A DNA stretch of 64,000 nucleotides. It comes from Klenkia brasiliensis (GTDB taxonomy: Bacteria; Actinomycetota; Actinomycetes; Mycobacteriales; Geodermatophilaceae). The stretch spans positions 310,001-374,000 of the forward strand of contig NZ_FNCF01000004.1 in NCBI RefSeq assembly GCF_900100695.1, given 5' to 3'. How positions within the stretch are numbered: position 1 is the first letter of the stretch; every line of letters begins with the position of its first letter. This document shows, piece after piece, positions 1 through 9,079 of this stretch. The notes below the pieces were generated by a model that was not told where the DNA came from, did not search any database, and worked only from the letters and a program-made list of their open reading frames with translations. A program made the position numbers and the translations under genes.

Positions 1-195
1 CACGTCTACGCCTACGCGGCGATGCACGTGACCTCGGTGTCCACCGCCTCGCCGGCCTCGGTCACCGGCTACTGGACCTACGGCGCCCGGCAGATCAACA
101 CGCCCGACACCGTCCCGACCGCCCCGGACCTCGGCGCCCGCGCCGTCTTCCTGTGGGACCCCGACACCTGGCAGGGCGTGCGGTGCCCGTGCTGA
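1..195 (+). CDS. C-terminal end of a hypothetical protein (partial, upstream of cpaB)
   Basis: Frame 1 is open from the first base of the window and stops with TGA at 193-195, giving 64 visible residues that end in Cys-Pro-Cys. The visible part is rich in small and aromatic residues and has no recognisable domain. It lies 52 nt upstream of the cpaB start on the same strand, so it is probably the last part of another gene in the Tad pilus operon, for example a secreted or membrane pilus component. The function is not identified; the reading frame is supported only by its codon use, position and clean stop. Confidence 0.5.
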   Translation, partial: HVYAYAAMHVTSVSTASPASVTGYWTYGARQINTPDTVPTAPDLGARAVFLWDPDTWQGVRCPC

Positions 196-247
196 CCGCC
201 CCGCCCCGACCCCCCGCGAACCCCCACCACCGGAAGAGAAGGAACCC

Positions 248-991
248 ATGAACCGCCGCACCGTGGCCGCCCTGGCGGCCGTCGTCCTGGCCGCCGTCGG
301 CGCCTGGGTGATCCTCACCTACGTCAAGGGGGCCGACGCCCGCGCGCAGGCCGCCGAGTCCCTGACCTCGGTGTACGTGGTGGGTCAGGACGTCCCGTCC
401 GGCACCCCGGCCGCCGACCTCGCCGCCGCGGTGGGTGTCGCGCAGGTCCCGACCCGGCTCGTCGCCGAGGGGGCGGTCACCGACCTCGCCACCCTCGACG
501 GCCTGGTCACCACGACCGAGCTGCTGCCCGGTGACCAGCTGCAGGCCGCCCGGTTCGCCACCCCGGACGCCCGCCGGACCGACGGCTCCCTGCCGGCCCC
601 GGACGGCACCGAGGAGGTCAGCTTGGCGCTGGAGGGCCAGCGGGCCGTCGGTGGCGTGCTGACCCCCGGCGACCTGGTCGCCGTGTTCGGCAGCCACTCG
701 ACCATCAACGACGGCCCCGACGTGTCGTTCGAGCTCGACGGCGTCCTGGTCACCCGGGTCGTGGCCCCCACCGACGCCAGTGGCGTCTGGGTCGTGACCC
801 TCGCCGTCGACCCGGCCCAGGCCGGCAACGTGGCCGCGGCCCAGTCCGCCGGCACCACCTACCTGGCCCTGCAGAAGCCGGGGACCCCGGCGGCCGCCTC
901 GACCGGTCTGGGCTCCCTGGGCGGCGGCAGCGACGCCACCGACAGCACCACCCCCACCACTGGCTCGGCTTCGACCGGAGGCAACTCGTGA
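248..991 (+). CDS. cpaB: CpaB/RcpC-type Flp pilus assembly protein (SAF domain)
   Basis: The protein (247 aa) has an N-terminal membrane anchor at about residues 5-26, then a SAF-type domain at about 38-105 (pattern VYVVGQDVPSGTP ... LLPGDQL) and a second beta-rich part characteristic of the RcpC/CpaB family. The tail (about 215-247) is a Gly/Ser/Thr-rich linker. CpaB proteins sit in the envelope and help assemble Flp/Tad pili. The ATG follows a purine-rich Shine-Dalgarno stretch (GAGAAGGAA). The stop overlaps the GTG of the next gene (GTGA), so cpaB is translationally coupled to the TadZ-like ATPase. The family call rests on the SAF pattern and the context. Confidence 0.85.
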   Translation: MNRRTVAALAAVVLAAVGAWVILTYVKGADARAQAAESLTSVYVVGQDVPSGTPAADLAAAVGVAQVPTRLVAEGAVTDLATLDGLVTTTELLPGDQLQAARFATPDARRTDGSLPAPDGTEEVSLALEGQRAVGGVLTPGDLVAVFGSHSTINDGPDVSFELDGVLVTRVVAPTDASGVWVVTLAVDPAQAGNVAAAQSAGTTYLALQKPGTPAAASTGLGSLGGGSDATDSTTPTTGSASTGGNS

Positions 992-2175
992 GCACCGTCC
1001 TGACCATCGGCGTCGGCGCCGACCTCGTCCAGCGCTTCGCCACCGCCTGCGACGGCGACGTCACGGCCCTCGGCGTCGAGGCCCTGGACGCCGACGGCGG
1101 CCTGTTCGCCCGCGTGGTGGAGGCCGGCTCGCCCGGCGTCACCGTCCTCGGGCCCGACGTGCCCGAGGAGCGGGCCCTGGCCCTGGCCACCCGCGCCGAC
1201 GTCCTCGCGACCCCGACCTGCATCGTGATGGCGACCAACTCCACCGACCCCGACCTGTGGATGCGGGCCATGCACGCCGGTGTGCGCGACCTGCTCACCG
1301 CCGACGCCCACCAGGACCACGTCGACGGCGTCGTCTCCCGCGGGGCGGAGTGGGCCGCGGCCCGCCGCGACGCGCTGCGCGAGTCCTCCGGGGACCGCGG
1401 CCACCGCGTCGTGGTCGTCGGCTCGGCCAAGGGCGGGGTCGGCAAGACCACCGTCTCCACCAACCTGGCGGTCGGCCTGGCCCGCTCGGGCGTGGGCTCG
1501 ACCGTGCTGGTCGACCTCGACGTGCAGTTCGGCGACGTCGCCAGCGCGCTGGGCCTGGCCCCGGAGTACACCCTCCCCGACACCGTGCACGGCGCGGCCT
1601 CCACCGACCCGCTGGTGCTCAAGAGCTTCCTGACCCGGCACGAGAGCGGGCTCTACGTCGTCGCCGGCAGCGAGTCGCCGGCCGCCGGCGACGCCGTCAC
1701 CGCCGAGCAGGTGGCCCGGCTGGTGGACACCCTGGCGCAGGAGTTCCGCTTCGTCGTCGTGGACACCGCGCCCGGTCTGTCCGACCACACGCTCACCGTG
1801 CTGGAGCGAGCCACCGACCTGGTGCTGATGAGCAGCATGGACGTCCCCGGTGTGCGCGGGATGCGCAAGGAGCTCGACGTGCTCAACGAGCTGCACCTGG
1901 TGCCGCGCAACCGGCATCTGCTGCTCAACGGCTCCGACACCGCCGGTGGTCTGGCCCTGGCCGACATCGAGGCCACCCTGGGTGCGCCGCTGGACGTCGT
2001 GCTGCCCCGCAGCGCAGGCGTCCCGCTGTCGACCAACACGGGGGTGCCGCTGCTGTCCGGCGACGCCCGCGACCAGGTCGCCCGCGGCCTGCAGGGCCTG
2101 GTCGCCCGCTTCCTGCCCGAGCCCGAGACGACCCGTCGCGGTGTGTTCGGCCGGCTGCGGGCAGGTGCCCGGTGA
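988..2175 (+). CDS. cpaE: CpaE/TadZ-like ATPase (MinD/ParA family), Tad pilus localisation
   Basis: This 395-aa protein has an N-terminal receiver-like region (about 1-115) lacking an obvious phosphorylation site, followed by a P-loop ATPase domain. The deviant Walker A motif GSAKGGVGKTT lies at residues 145-155 and a switch segment VVVDTAPGLSD at about 253-263. That is the arrangement of CpaE/TadZ, which positions the Tad secretion machine at the membrane or pole. The GTG start overlaps the cpaB stop by 4 bp and its own stop overlaps the tadA GTG. Other MinD-like proteins would look similar in sequence; the operon makes the pilus role likely. Confidence 0.88.
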   Translation: MSTVLTIGVGADLVQRFATACDGDVTALGVEALDADGGLFARVVEAGSPGVTVLGPDVPEERALALATRADVLATPTCIVMATNSTDPDLWMRAMHAGVRDLLTADAHQDHVDGVVSRGAEWAAARRDALRESSGDRGHRVVVVGSAKGGVGKTTVSTNLAVGLARSGVGSTVLVDLDVQFGDVASALGLAPEYTLPDTVHGAASTDPLVLKSFLTRHESGLYVVAGSESPAAGDAVTAEQVARLVDTLAQEFRFVVVDTAPGLSDHTLTVLERATDLVLMSSMDVPGVRGMRKELDVLNELHLVPRNRHLLLNGSDTAGGLALADIEATLGAPLDVVLPRSAGVPLSTNTGVPLLSGDARDQVARGLQGLVARFLPEPETTRRGVFGRLRAGAR

Positions 2176-3668
2176 GGCTCGTCGACCGCGTCGCGAACGC
2201 CCGCGGCGACGAGGCCTTCGGGCCCGACCCGGTGCGGGCCGCGCGCAGCGCCCCCGAGCCGGTCGAGCCGGTCACGCTGGCCGCCCGCGCCTCCCAGGTC
2301 GTGCCCGTCGACGACGGCGTGACCCGGCTGGTCCAGCCCGAGGCCGTGGTGCACGTCGGCGACGGCCTGTCGCTGCTGCGCGCCCGCGCCACCCAGGCGT
2401 TGTTCGACCGGCTGGGCGCCAAGCTCTCCAGCGGGGACATCCCCGAGGAGCAGCTGCACCGGCTGGTCAACTCCGAGCTGCAGCGCGTGGTCGCCAACGA
2501 CCCCACGCCGCTGTCGGACGCCGACCGGCGCCGGCTGATCACCGAGGTCACCGACGAGGTCCTCGGCTACGGCCCGCTGCAGCCGCACCTGGACAACCCC
2601 GACGTCACCGAGATCATGGTCAACGGCCCGGACTCGGTGTACGTCGAGCGCAGCGGCCGGCTGGTCCGCACCGCCTCGACCTTCACCTCCGAGGAGCACC
2701 TGCGCCGGGTCATCGAGCGCATCGTGTCCCGGGTCGGCCGGCGCATCGACGACTCCTCGCCGATGGTCGACGCCCGGCTGGCCGACGGCTCGCGGGTCAA
2801 CGCGATCATCCCGCCGCTGGCCTTCGGCGGGTCCTCGCTGACCATCCGCAAGTTCGCCCGCACCCCGCTGGGCATCGGCGACCTGATCTCCTACGGCACC
2901 CTCAGCCCGGAGATGGCCGAGCTGCTGCGCGCCTGCGTGGAGGCCCGGCTCAACATCATCGTCTCCGGCGGCACCGGCACCGGGAAGACGACGCTGCTCA
3001 ACGTGCTGTCCTCCTTCATCCCGGAGAACGAGCGGATCATCACCATCGAGGACGCCGTGGAGCTGCAGCTGCAGCAGGAGCACGTCGTCCGGCTGGAGTC
3101 CCGGCCCCGCAACATCGAGGGCCGCGGCGAGATCTCCATCCGCGAGCTGGTCCGCAACTCGCTGCGCATGCGGCCCGACCGCATCGTCGTCGGCGAGGTC
3201 CGCGGCGGGGAGAGCCTGGACATGCTGCAGGCGATGAACACCGGCCACGACGGGTCGCTGTCCACCGTGCACGCCAACACCCCGCGCGACGCGATCTCCC
3301 GCCTGGAGACCCTCGTGCTGATGGCCGGCATGGACCTGCCGCTGCGTGCCGTGCGGGAGCAGGTCACCTCCGCGGTCGACCTGGTCGTGCAGATCTCCCG
3401 GCTGCGCGACGGCACCCGCCGCATCACCCACGTCACCGAGGTGCAGGGCATGGAGGGCGAGACCGTCACCCTCCAGGACGCCTTCCTCTTCGACCACTCC
3501 GCCGGCGCCGACCTCAACGGCCGGCTGCTGGGCAAGGCCGTCCCGACCGGGGTGCGCCCCCGCTTCGTCGACCGCTTCGCCGACCTCGGGGTCACCGTGT
3601 CCTCCCGGGTCTTCGCCGCGCCGCCGGCCTCGGCCGGCCGCCGTCCGCTGTCCGCTGGACGGGTCTGA
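2172..3668 (+). CDS. tadA: TadA/CpaF secretion ATPase
   Basis: A 498-aa type II/IV secretion ATPase. Residues about 110-230 form the N-terminal domain, followed by Walker A GGTGTGKTT (266-274), an Asp/Walker B region RPDRIVVGEVRG (334-345) and the His box GHDGSLSTVHAN (358-369), all intact. TadA hexamers power assembly and retraction of Flp pili at the cytoplasmic membrane face. The frame is open far upstream, but the GTG at 2172 overlaps the previous stop (GTGA) and gives the usual length, so it is preferred. The TGA shares its last base with the tadB ATG. Confidence 0.93.
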   Translation: MRLVDRVANARGDEAFGPDPVRAARSAPEPVEPVTLAARASQVVPVDDGVTRLVQPEAVVHVGDGLSLLRARATQALFDRLGAKLSSGDIPEEQLHRLVNSELQRVVANDPTPLSDADRRRLITEVTDEVLGYGPLQPHLDNPDVTEIMVNGPDSVYVERSGRLVRTASTFTSEEHLRRVIERIVSRVGRRIDDSSPMVDARLADGSRVNAIIPPLAFGGSSLTIRKFARTPLGIGDLISYGTLSPEMAELLRACVEARLNIIVSGGTGTGKTTLLNVLSSFIPENERIITIEDAVELQLQQEHVVRLESRPRNIEGRGEISIRELVRNSLRMRPDRIVVGEVRGGESLDMLQAMNTGHDGSLSTVHANTPRDAISRLETLVLMAGMDLPLRAVREQVTSAVDLVVQISRLRDGTRRITHVTEVQGMEGETVTLQDAFLFDHSAGADLNGRLLGKAVPTGVRPRFVDRFADLGVTVSSRVFAAPPASAGRRPLSAGRV

Positions 3669-4603
3669 TGCCCGCGCTGGTGTGGGCGGCCGTGGCCGCG
3701 CTCGTCCTCGGCGTCGCCGGGTGCGTGGCGCTGCTGGTCGCGCGGCCGGTCAAGGTCGACGCGGCCCGGCTGCGGCCGGAGCTGGCCGGCGGTCCCGCCC
3801 GCCGCGCGAGCACCGCCGACGAGACGGTGGCGGTGGCCCAGCGGCTGCTGCACCGCTTCGACGCCCGCGGGCGGCTGGCGACCTCGCTGGACCTGGCCGG
3901 CGTCGGCACCGCGGCCCCCGACGTGGTCGTGGTCGTCGGCATCGGCACGCTCACCGCGCTGCTGCTCGGCGCCGTCCTGGGTGGTCCGCTGCTCGCCCTG
4001 CTGCTGGCCGCCGCCGTCCCCGCGGGGACGTGGGCCTGGCTGGCCCGCCGGGTCGCCGGTCGCAGGCGCGCGTTCGCCGAGCAGCTCGACGACGCCCTGC
4101 AGCTGATGGCCAGCAGCCTGCGCGCCGGCCACAGCCTGCTGCGCGCGGTGGACGCCGTCTCCCGCGACACCGTGGCCCCGATGGCCGACGAGTTCGCCCG
4201 GGTGGTCAACGAGGCCCGGGTCGGCCGCGACCTGACCGCCGCCCTGGGCGAGGTCGCCGACCGCACCGGCAGCGAGGACTTCCGCTGGGTCGTGCAGGCC
4301 ATCGGCGTGCACCGCGAGGTCGGCGGCAACCTGGCCGAGGTGCTCGACCGGGTCGGCGAGACCCTGCGCGACCGCGCCCAGCTGTTCCGGCAGGCCCGCG
4401 CCCTGTCCGCCGAGGGCCGCACCTCCGGCGTCGTCCTGCTCGCCATGCCCTTCGGCGTCGCCCTCGTCATGAGCCTGACGTCGCCGGGCTACCTCGCCCC
4501 CCTCGTCGACAGCGGCACCGGCTGGGTCCTGCTGCTCATCGCGGCCGGTCTCATGACCGGCGGCGCGCTCTGGCTCCGCTCCATCGTGAAGGTCAGGTTC
4601 TGA
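3668..4603 (+). CDS. tadB: TadB, inner-membrane Tad platform protein (T2SSF domain)
   Basis: The protein (311 aa) has a membrane segment near residues 3-24, a hydrophobic pair at about 84-122, a cytoplasmic T2SSF/GspF domain at about 136-265 (beginning FAEQLDDALQLMASSLRAGH) and two C-terminal membrane spans. TadB and TadC form the inner-membrane platform contacted by the TadA ATPase. The ATG overlaps the tadA stop (TGATG) and its stop overlaps the tadC ATG in the same way, so stoichiometric coupled translation is expected. Confidence 0.88.
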   Translation: MPALVWAAVAALVLGVAGCVALLVARPVKVDAARLRPELAGGPARRASTADETVAVAQRLLHRFDARGRLATSLDLAGVGTAAPDVVVVVGIGTLTALLLGAVLGGPLLALLLAAAVPAGTWAWLARRVAGRRRAFAEQLDDALQLMASSLRAGHSLLRAVDAVSRDTVAPMADEFARVVNEARVGRDLTAALGEVADRTGSEDFRWVVQAIGVHREVGGNLAEVLDRVGETLRDRAQLFRQARALSAEGRTSGVVLLAMPFGVALVMSLTSPGYLAPLVDSGTGWVLLLIAAGLMTGGALWLRSIVKVRF

Positions 4604-5490
4604 TGTCCCCGATGCTGCTCGCCGCCTCGGCCGCCCTCGCGCTGCCGCTGGGCCTGGCGGTCTACGCGCTCACCGCCACCTCGCGGCGGCCGCTGGCCGT
4701 CGCGGCCCGCAACCTCAGCCGCGGCCTGGGCTCCAGCACCCCGCAGTTCGGGTCGCTGGAGTCCCGCGGCAACGGCCGCACCGCCTTCCTGCGCACCGTC
4801 ACCCCCGAGCGGGAGGCCCGGCGGGTCCGCCGGCTGCTGCAGGGCGCCGGCCACCCGGCCGGCTGGACCATGACCCGGGTGCTGACCGCCAAGCCGCTGC
4901 TGGCCATCGGTGTCGGCCTGGTCGCGCTGCTGGTGGTCGAGACGCGCCCCGGGTTCCTCACCGCCCTGGTCGCCGCCGCCGTCACGGCCGGGTCCTACTG
5001 GGTGCCCGACGCGATCCTGAAGGGCCGCGGCGACGAGCGGCAGGCCCAGCTGACCCGCGAGCTGCCCGACGTGCTCGACCAGATGACCATCGCCGTCGAG
5101 GCCGGCCTCGGCTTCGAGGCCGCGATGACCTGGGTCGCCACCAACGGGAACGGGGTCCTCGCCGAGGAGTTCCGCCGCACGCTGGCTGACGTCAACGTCG
5201 GCCGCCCGCGCCGGGAGGCCTACGACGCCCTGGTGGTCCGGGCGAAGTCCGACGACCTGCGCCGGTTCGTGGCCGCCATCAACCAGGCCGACAGCTACGG
5301 CATCGCGATGGCCGACGTGCTGCGCGTGCAGGCCTCGGAGATGCGGATCAAGCGCCGGCAGCGGGCCGAGGAGAAGGCGATGAAGGTGCCCGTGAAGGTC
5401 TCCTTCCCGCTGATGCTGTGCATCCTGCCCGCGCTGCTCATCGTCGTCCTGGGTCCGGCGTTCATGAACCTCGGCGACGTGCTGGGCTGA
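4603..5490 (+). CDS. tadC: TadC, inner-membrane Tad platform protein (T2SSF domain)
   Basis: The product (295 aa) is the second GspF-type platform protein. It has a membrane segment at about 4-25, two central spans near 96-132, a T2SSF domain at about 150-270 (LTRELPDVLDQMTIAVEAGL) and a last span near 265-287. It overlaps tadB by one base and ends the visible pilus operon. No prepilin (Flp) or prepilin peptidase gene follows; those genes, if present, lie to the left of the window or elsewhere. Confidence 0.88.
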   Translation: MSPMLLAASAALALPLGLAVYALTATSRRPLAVAARNLSRGLGSSTPQFGSLESRGNGRTAFLRTVTPEREARRVRRLLQGAGHPAGWTMTRVLTAKPLLAIGVGLVALLVVETRPGFLTALVAAAVTAGSYWVPDAILKGRGDERQAQLTRELPDVLDQMTIAVEAGLGFEAAMTWVATNGNGVLAEEFRRTLADVNVGRPRREAYDALVVRAKSDDLRRFVAAINQADSYGIAMADVLRVQASEMRIKRRQRAEEKAMKVPVKVSFPLMLCILPALLIVVLGPAFMNLGDVLG

Positions 5491-5501
5491 GCTGCCCGGC
5501 C

Positions 5502-5507
5502 TAGGGT
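5502..5507 (+). promoter_or_regulatory. -10 element TAGGGT of a leaderless gene
   Basis: TAGGGT is followed after 7 nt by the ATG at 5515, so the predicted transcription start coincides with the start codon. No Shine-Dalgarno sequence lies between them. The same spacing recurs at many genes in this window. Confidence 0.5.
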
Positions 5508-5514
5508 CGGCGGC

Positions 5515-5730
5515 ATGACCACCAGCCAGCCGCCCACCCCCGAGGCCCGCGCGAACGTCACCGAGCACAACGTGGACACCCGGGCGGAGCTGTTGCCGGA
5601 GGAGGAGAGCGCCGGCGGCAGCGAGGACGCCCGGGGGCAGGCCGAGGCGATCCTGGCCGAGTCCGAGGAGCGCACCCTGCACCCCGACGCCGACGAGGGC
5701 GGGCACCGGACGTCGGCCGAGACCGTCTGA
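5515..5730 (+). CDS. Small acidic hypothetical protein
   Basis: A 71-aa hydrophilic protein rich in Glu, Asp, Ala and Thr, without membrane segment, Cys or recognisable domain; it looks intrinsically disordered. The support is the TAGGGT -10 element exactly 7 nt before the ATG, typical leaderless geometry, and high-GC codon use. It starts 25 nt after tadC and is followed 4 nt later by a thioesterase gene on the same strand. Function unknown. Confidence 0.55.
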   Translation: MTTSQPPTPEARANVTEHNVDTRAELLPEEESAGGSEDARGQAEAILAESEERTLHPDADEGGHRTSAETV

Positions 5731-5734
5731 GGCG

Positions 5735-6130
5735 GTGCGCCACCGGCACGCGGTCCAGCTGCGCTGGTCCGACCCCGACGTCTACGGCCACGTCAACCAC
5801 GCCCGCGCGCTGAGCCTGCTCGAGGACGCCCGGCTGGCGATGGGCGCCGGCCACGAGGGGGGCGTCGCCCCGCCGATCATCCTGGCCCGGCTCGAGGTCG
5901 ACTACCGGCGGCAGCTGCTCTACCGGGCGGGGGAGTCCGTCGACGTGGACAGCTGGGTGACCCGGCTGGGCGGCAGCTCGGTCACCGTCCGGCAGGACCT
6001 GCACCAGGACGGCGAGGTGGCGATCAGCGTCGTCGCCGTCCTGGTCCACGTCGCCGACGACGCCTCCCGGCCGATGACCGCGGCCGAGCGTGCGCACTGG
6101 ACGACGTTCTCCGAGGACGCAGCCGGGTAG
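5735..6130 (+). CDS. Acyl-CoA thioesterase, hot-dog fold (4HBT family)
   Basis: The product (131 aa) has the length and pattern of a 4-hydroxybenzoyl-CoA thioesterase-like hot-dog protein. The N-terminal motif RWSDPDVYGHVNHA (about 9-22) contains the catalytic Asp and the helix-start GHVN typical of YbgC/FadM-like enzymes. It should hydrolyse acyl-CoA thioesters in the cytoplasm; the substrate cannot be read from sequence. GTG at 5735 is chosen because it is the first start after the previous stop (4 nt earlier), suggesting coupling to the small acidic protein. Confidence 0.8.
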   Translation: MRHRHAVQLRWSDPDVYGHVNHARALSLLEDARLAMGAGHEGGVAPPIILARLEVDYRRQLLYRAGESVDVDSWVTRLGGSSVTVRQDLHQDGEVAISVVAVLVHVADDASRPMTAAERAHWTTFSEDAAG

Positions 6131-6140
6131 GAGCGCCGGC

Positions 6141-6566
6141 ATGCCGAAGACGGACAAGAGCGGGAAGGTCATCGAGGACGAGCTGCCCAGCACGCTGCAG
6201 CGCTCCGACGACAAGGCCCAGGACACCTACGCGCAGGCCCACGACAGCGCCCTGGACACCTACGACGGCGACGAGCAGGCCGCGAACCGGGTGGCGTGGA
6301 GCGCGGTCAAGCACACCCACGAGAAGGTCGGCGACCACTGGGAGCCCAAGGACCACAAGGGCCCGTCCGACGAGCAGTCGGCCCACGGCAACCGGGACAC
6401 CGACCTGGGCACCGCCGGCGGCGTGGACGAGAACGCCACCAAGGAGCACCTCTACGAGCGCGCCCAGGAGCTCGACGTCGAGGGCCGGTCGACGATGACC
6501 AAGGACGAGCTGGTCGAGGCCCTGGAGAAGGCCAACGACAAGGCCACCCGGGAGGCTAGAGGGTGA
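6141..6566 (+). CDS. ChaB-like protein with C-terminal Rho N-terminal-like domain
   Basis: The product (141 aa) begins MPKTDKSGKVIEDELPSTLQ. Residues about 9-72 match the ChaB family (ELPSTLQRSDDKAQDTYAQAHDSAL ... W), and the last 40 residues (KEHLYERAQELDVEGRSTMTKDELVEAL in outline) resemble the small SAP/Rho-N helical module that binds nucleic acid. The start at 6141 follows GGAG 8 nt upstream; an in-frame upstream ATG at 6090 lies inside the thioesterase gene and is not preferred. Its 3' end overlaps the convergent peptidase gene by 11 bp. The exact role is unknown. Confidence 0.8.
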   Translation: MPKTDKSGKVIEDELPSTLQRSDDKAQDTYAQAHDSALDTYDGDEQAANRVAWSAVKHTHEKVGDHWEPKDHKGPSDEQSAHGNRDTDLGTAGGVDENATKEHLYERAQELDVEGRSTMTKDELVEALEKANDKATREARG

Positions 6567-7818
6567 TGAGCCGGGTCTGCCGGTCGTCGAGGTAGTCGAC
6601 GCCGGCACCGGTCAGGGCGATGCCCTGCTCCAGCGCCATCCGCACCACCTGGCCGCCCCACTCGGGGACCGGCACCCGCACGCACAGCTCCAGCGCCCAG
6701 GTGGTGTCGGTGCGGACGACGGCCCGCCCGGTGCCGGGCACCCCGCCCTGGGCGTCCCACATGCCGATCGCGGGGCCCGCCCCGTGGCCGTGGTGGCCGA
6801 CCGGGTGGGAGTACACGTCGCCGTCGATGCCCTCGGCCGCGGCGCCGGCCCGTGCCGCGGCGAGCACCTCGTCGCCGGTGCGGCCGGGCACCAGCGCACC
6901 GGTGACCAGGTCCTGCATGCGGTTGCCCACCGCGTGCGCCGCGACCAGCCCGGCCGGGGGCGCGGTCTCGCCCGGGCGCAGCACGTAGGCGTTGCGCTGG
7001 GTGTCGGTGGTCAGCCCGAGCGTGCGCAGGCCGACGTCGCAGTGCACCAGGTCGCCCGGCTCGACCACCAGGTCCTCGTGCACCCCCGGCAGCCCGGCGC
7101 GCTGCACGTCGACGGTCGGCTGGAACCACGGGTCGACGCCCAGGTCGTGGAAGCGCTGCCGGATCCACCACGCGACGTCCAGCGCCGTCGTCGTCCCCGG
7201 CGTGATGACCGCCCGGGAGAAGGCCTCGTCGATCGTGGTGTGCACCAGCGCGTTCATCGCGTGCTGCGCGGCGACCTCCTCGGGCAGCCGGGTCTCCAGC
7301 CAGCGCACGGCCAGCTCCTCGGCCGGCACCACGCGGTCCGCCCACGGCCCGAGCGCGGCCAGCAGCTGCTCGTGGTCGGTGTGGCTGAGGCCGTCGGCGT
7401 GGGCGAAGACCGCCGACACGTCGATGCCGATGCGCCGCGGGGCCGCGTCGTCCACCGCGCGCCGGACCGCGGCCCACTGCGCGGCCTCTTGGGTGGCCGA
7501 CGGGTCGTCGTCCCCGGGCCGCCACACCGAGCGGAAGACCCCGACGGGGTAGCGCGCCACGGCGAGGGCGTCGACGCCCGCGGCCGTGCGGTGCAGCAGC
7601 AGCACCGTCCGCCGGCGGGCCGACAGCCAGGTGGCCGGCAGCATCGTGGAGAGGACCGGGTCCTCGTGGTGCTCGCGGCCGACCAGCACCCACAGGTCGA
7701 TCCCGGCGTCGTCCATCCAGCCCGGCAGCAGCGCGGCGAGCCGGTGGGCCAGCCACCCGTCGCGGACCTCGGCCTGCTCGCGGAGGGGCAGGGGCACCTG
7801 CTGCAGGGTCGCCGTCAT
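6556..7818 (-). CDS. M24-family metallopeptidase (Xaa-Pro aminopeptidase-like)
   Basis: The 420-aa product has an N-terminal creatinase-like domain (about 1-180) and a C-terminal pita-bread M24 domain. Candidate metal ligands in order are Asp of VHCDVGL, Asp of TTDTQR, His of GHHGHGAG, Glu of WALELC and Glu of ALEQGIALT, so the dinuclear site looks intact. Such enzymes cleave X-Pro peptides or hydrolyse creatine-like substrates; the substrate is not determined. ATG at 7818 is preferred to the GTG at 7842. The gene is single, convergent with the ChaB-like gene and 27 bp downstream of the diguanylate cyclase gene on the same strand. Confidence 0.82.
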   Translation of the reverse strand: MTATLQQVPLPLREQAEVRDGWLAHRLAALLPGWMDDAGIDLWVLVGREHHEDPVLSTMLPATWLSARRRTVLLLHRTAAGVDALAVARYPVGVFRSVWRPGDDDPSATQEAAQWAAVRRAVDDAAPRRIGIDVSAVFAHADGLSHTDHEQLLAALGPWADRVVPAEELAVRWLETRLPEEVAAQHAMNALVHTTIDEAFSRAVITPGTTTALDVAWWIRQRFHDLGVDPWFQPTVDVQRAGLPGVHEDLVVEPGDLVHCDVGLRTLGLTTDTQRNAYVLRPGETAPPAGLVAAHAVGNRMQDLVTGALVPGRTGDEVLAAARAGAAAEGIDGDVYSHPVGHHGHGAGPAIGMWDAQGGVPGTGRAVVRTDTTWALELCVRVPVPEWGGQVVRMALEQGIALTGAGVDYLDDRQTRLITL

Positions 7819-7845
7819 GGTCCGATCAGACCAGACGGGCACCGC

Positions 7846-8949
7846 TCAGGCGCCGCCCACCCGCGGCCGGGGGACGACCGGCTCGGCGAGCTCGACGCGG
7901 TCGCGGCCGGCCTGCTTGGCGGTGTACATCGCCAGGTCGGCACGGTCGATGAGCTTGCGGACGGCGTCCTGCGGGTCGTCGCCGGGGCGGGGCCCGGCCA
8001 GGGCCACCCCGACCGAGGCGGTCACCGGGTGCAGCCGGTGACCGGCCCGCTGCACCGCCGCGCGCAGCCGCTCGCCCAGCTGCTCGGCGTCCGCGGCGCC
8101 GTGCACGAGACCGAGCACCACCATCTCCTCACCACCCGTGCGGGCCAGCACGTCGGCCGGGCGCACCGCCCCGGTGAGGGAGGTGGCGACGGCCTGCAGC
8201 ACGGCGTCGCCGGCGGCGTGCCCGTGCTCGTCGTTGAGCTCCTTGAACCTGTCGAGGTCGAGGACGAAGGCGGCCACCGCGGCGCCGTCGCGCAGCGCCT
8301 GCCGCCACAGCCGGTCGCCGCCGGCGACGAGCGAGCGCCGGTTGGCCAGCCCGGTCAGCGGGTCGGTGGAGGACAGCCGCTCGGTGTCGGCGACCAGCCG
8401 TTGCACCTGCCGGCGCAGCCAGACCACCCCGAGGGTGGTGACGTCGAGGACGATCGACTGCACCACGACCTGGACGGCGAGGGCCGCGCGGTCGTCGAAG
8501 CTGCCCTGCAGGGCCAGCCAGCAGGCGACCGGGACGACGCCCAAGTGCACGCCGAGCCGCCAGCCGTCGAGGAACCAGGCCGCGGAGAATGCGCAGAACA
8601 GCAGCATCAGCGGCGGCGCGTAGCGCATCGGGTCGGTGATCGACAGCGCGACGACCACGTAGACCAGGTCGCCCACCAGCACCAGGACGGCGACCAGCGA
8701 GGTGCCGACCCGGTCGCGGACCCGCACCACCACGGCCAGCACGACCAGCAGCGCCATGGCGCCGGCGTAGACCCAGCGGGTGCCGCCGGGGCGCAGCACG
8801 GACTCCACGAGCAGGTTCAGCGACCCGAGGGCGGCGCCGACCAGCAGCAGCGCGGCGATCAGCCGGGCGGCGGTGCGGCTGTCGGTGCGCCCGGCGCCGG
8901 GCAGCAGCCACCGGCGGCTCTCGGTGGCGGGGTGCGGCGCTGCGGGCAC
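7846..8949 (-). CDS. Membrane-bound diguanylate cyclase (GGDEF)
   Basis: The protein (about 367 aa) has five to six hydrophobic segments in its first 190 residues, then a GGDEF domain (about 195-355) with DPLTGLANRRSL, FVLDLDRFKELND, the active-site variant GGEEM near residue 273 and an RPAD inhibitory I-site five residues before it. It should make cyclic di-GMP from GTP, with allosteric feedback. The frame stays open far upstream, but upstream starts overlap the divergent gene at 9080; GTG at 8949 just before the first hydrophobic segment is chosen. The exact start is uncertain (GTG 8967 is possible). Confidence 0.85.
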   Translation of the reverse strand: MPAAPHPATESRRWLLPGAGRTDSRTAARLIAALLLVGAALGSLNLLVESVLRPGGTRWVYAGAMALLVVLAVVVRVRDRVGTSLVAVLVLVGDLVYVVVALSITDPMRYAPPLMLLFCAFSAAWFLDGWRLGVHLGVVPVACWLALQGSFDDRAALAVQVVVQSIVLDVTTLGVVWLRRQVQRLVADTERLSSTDPLTGLANRRSLVAGGDRLWRQALRDGAAVAAFVLDLDRFKELNDEHGHAAGDAVLQAVATSLTGAVRPADVLARTGGEEMVVLGLVHGAADAEQLGERLRAAVQRAGHRLHPVTASVGVALAGPRPGDDPQDAVRKLIDRADLAMYTAKQAGRDRVELAEPVVPRPRVGGA

Positions 8950-9079
8950 GGGCGCAGTGTGCCGCACCGCACGGGTGCCGCCCCAGCACCGGCCGCCGGG
9001 CAGGACCGTGGCCCGGGTGCCACGCTGACCTGGCCCCGCGCACCCGCGGGAGCGGACCGCCCGAGGGAGGAGTGCCGAC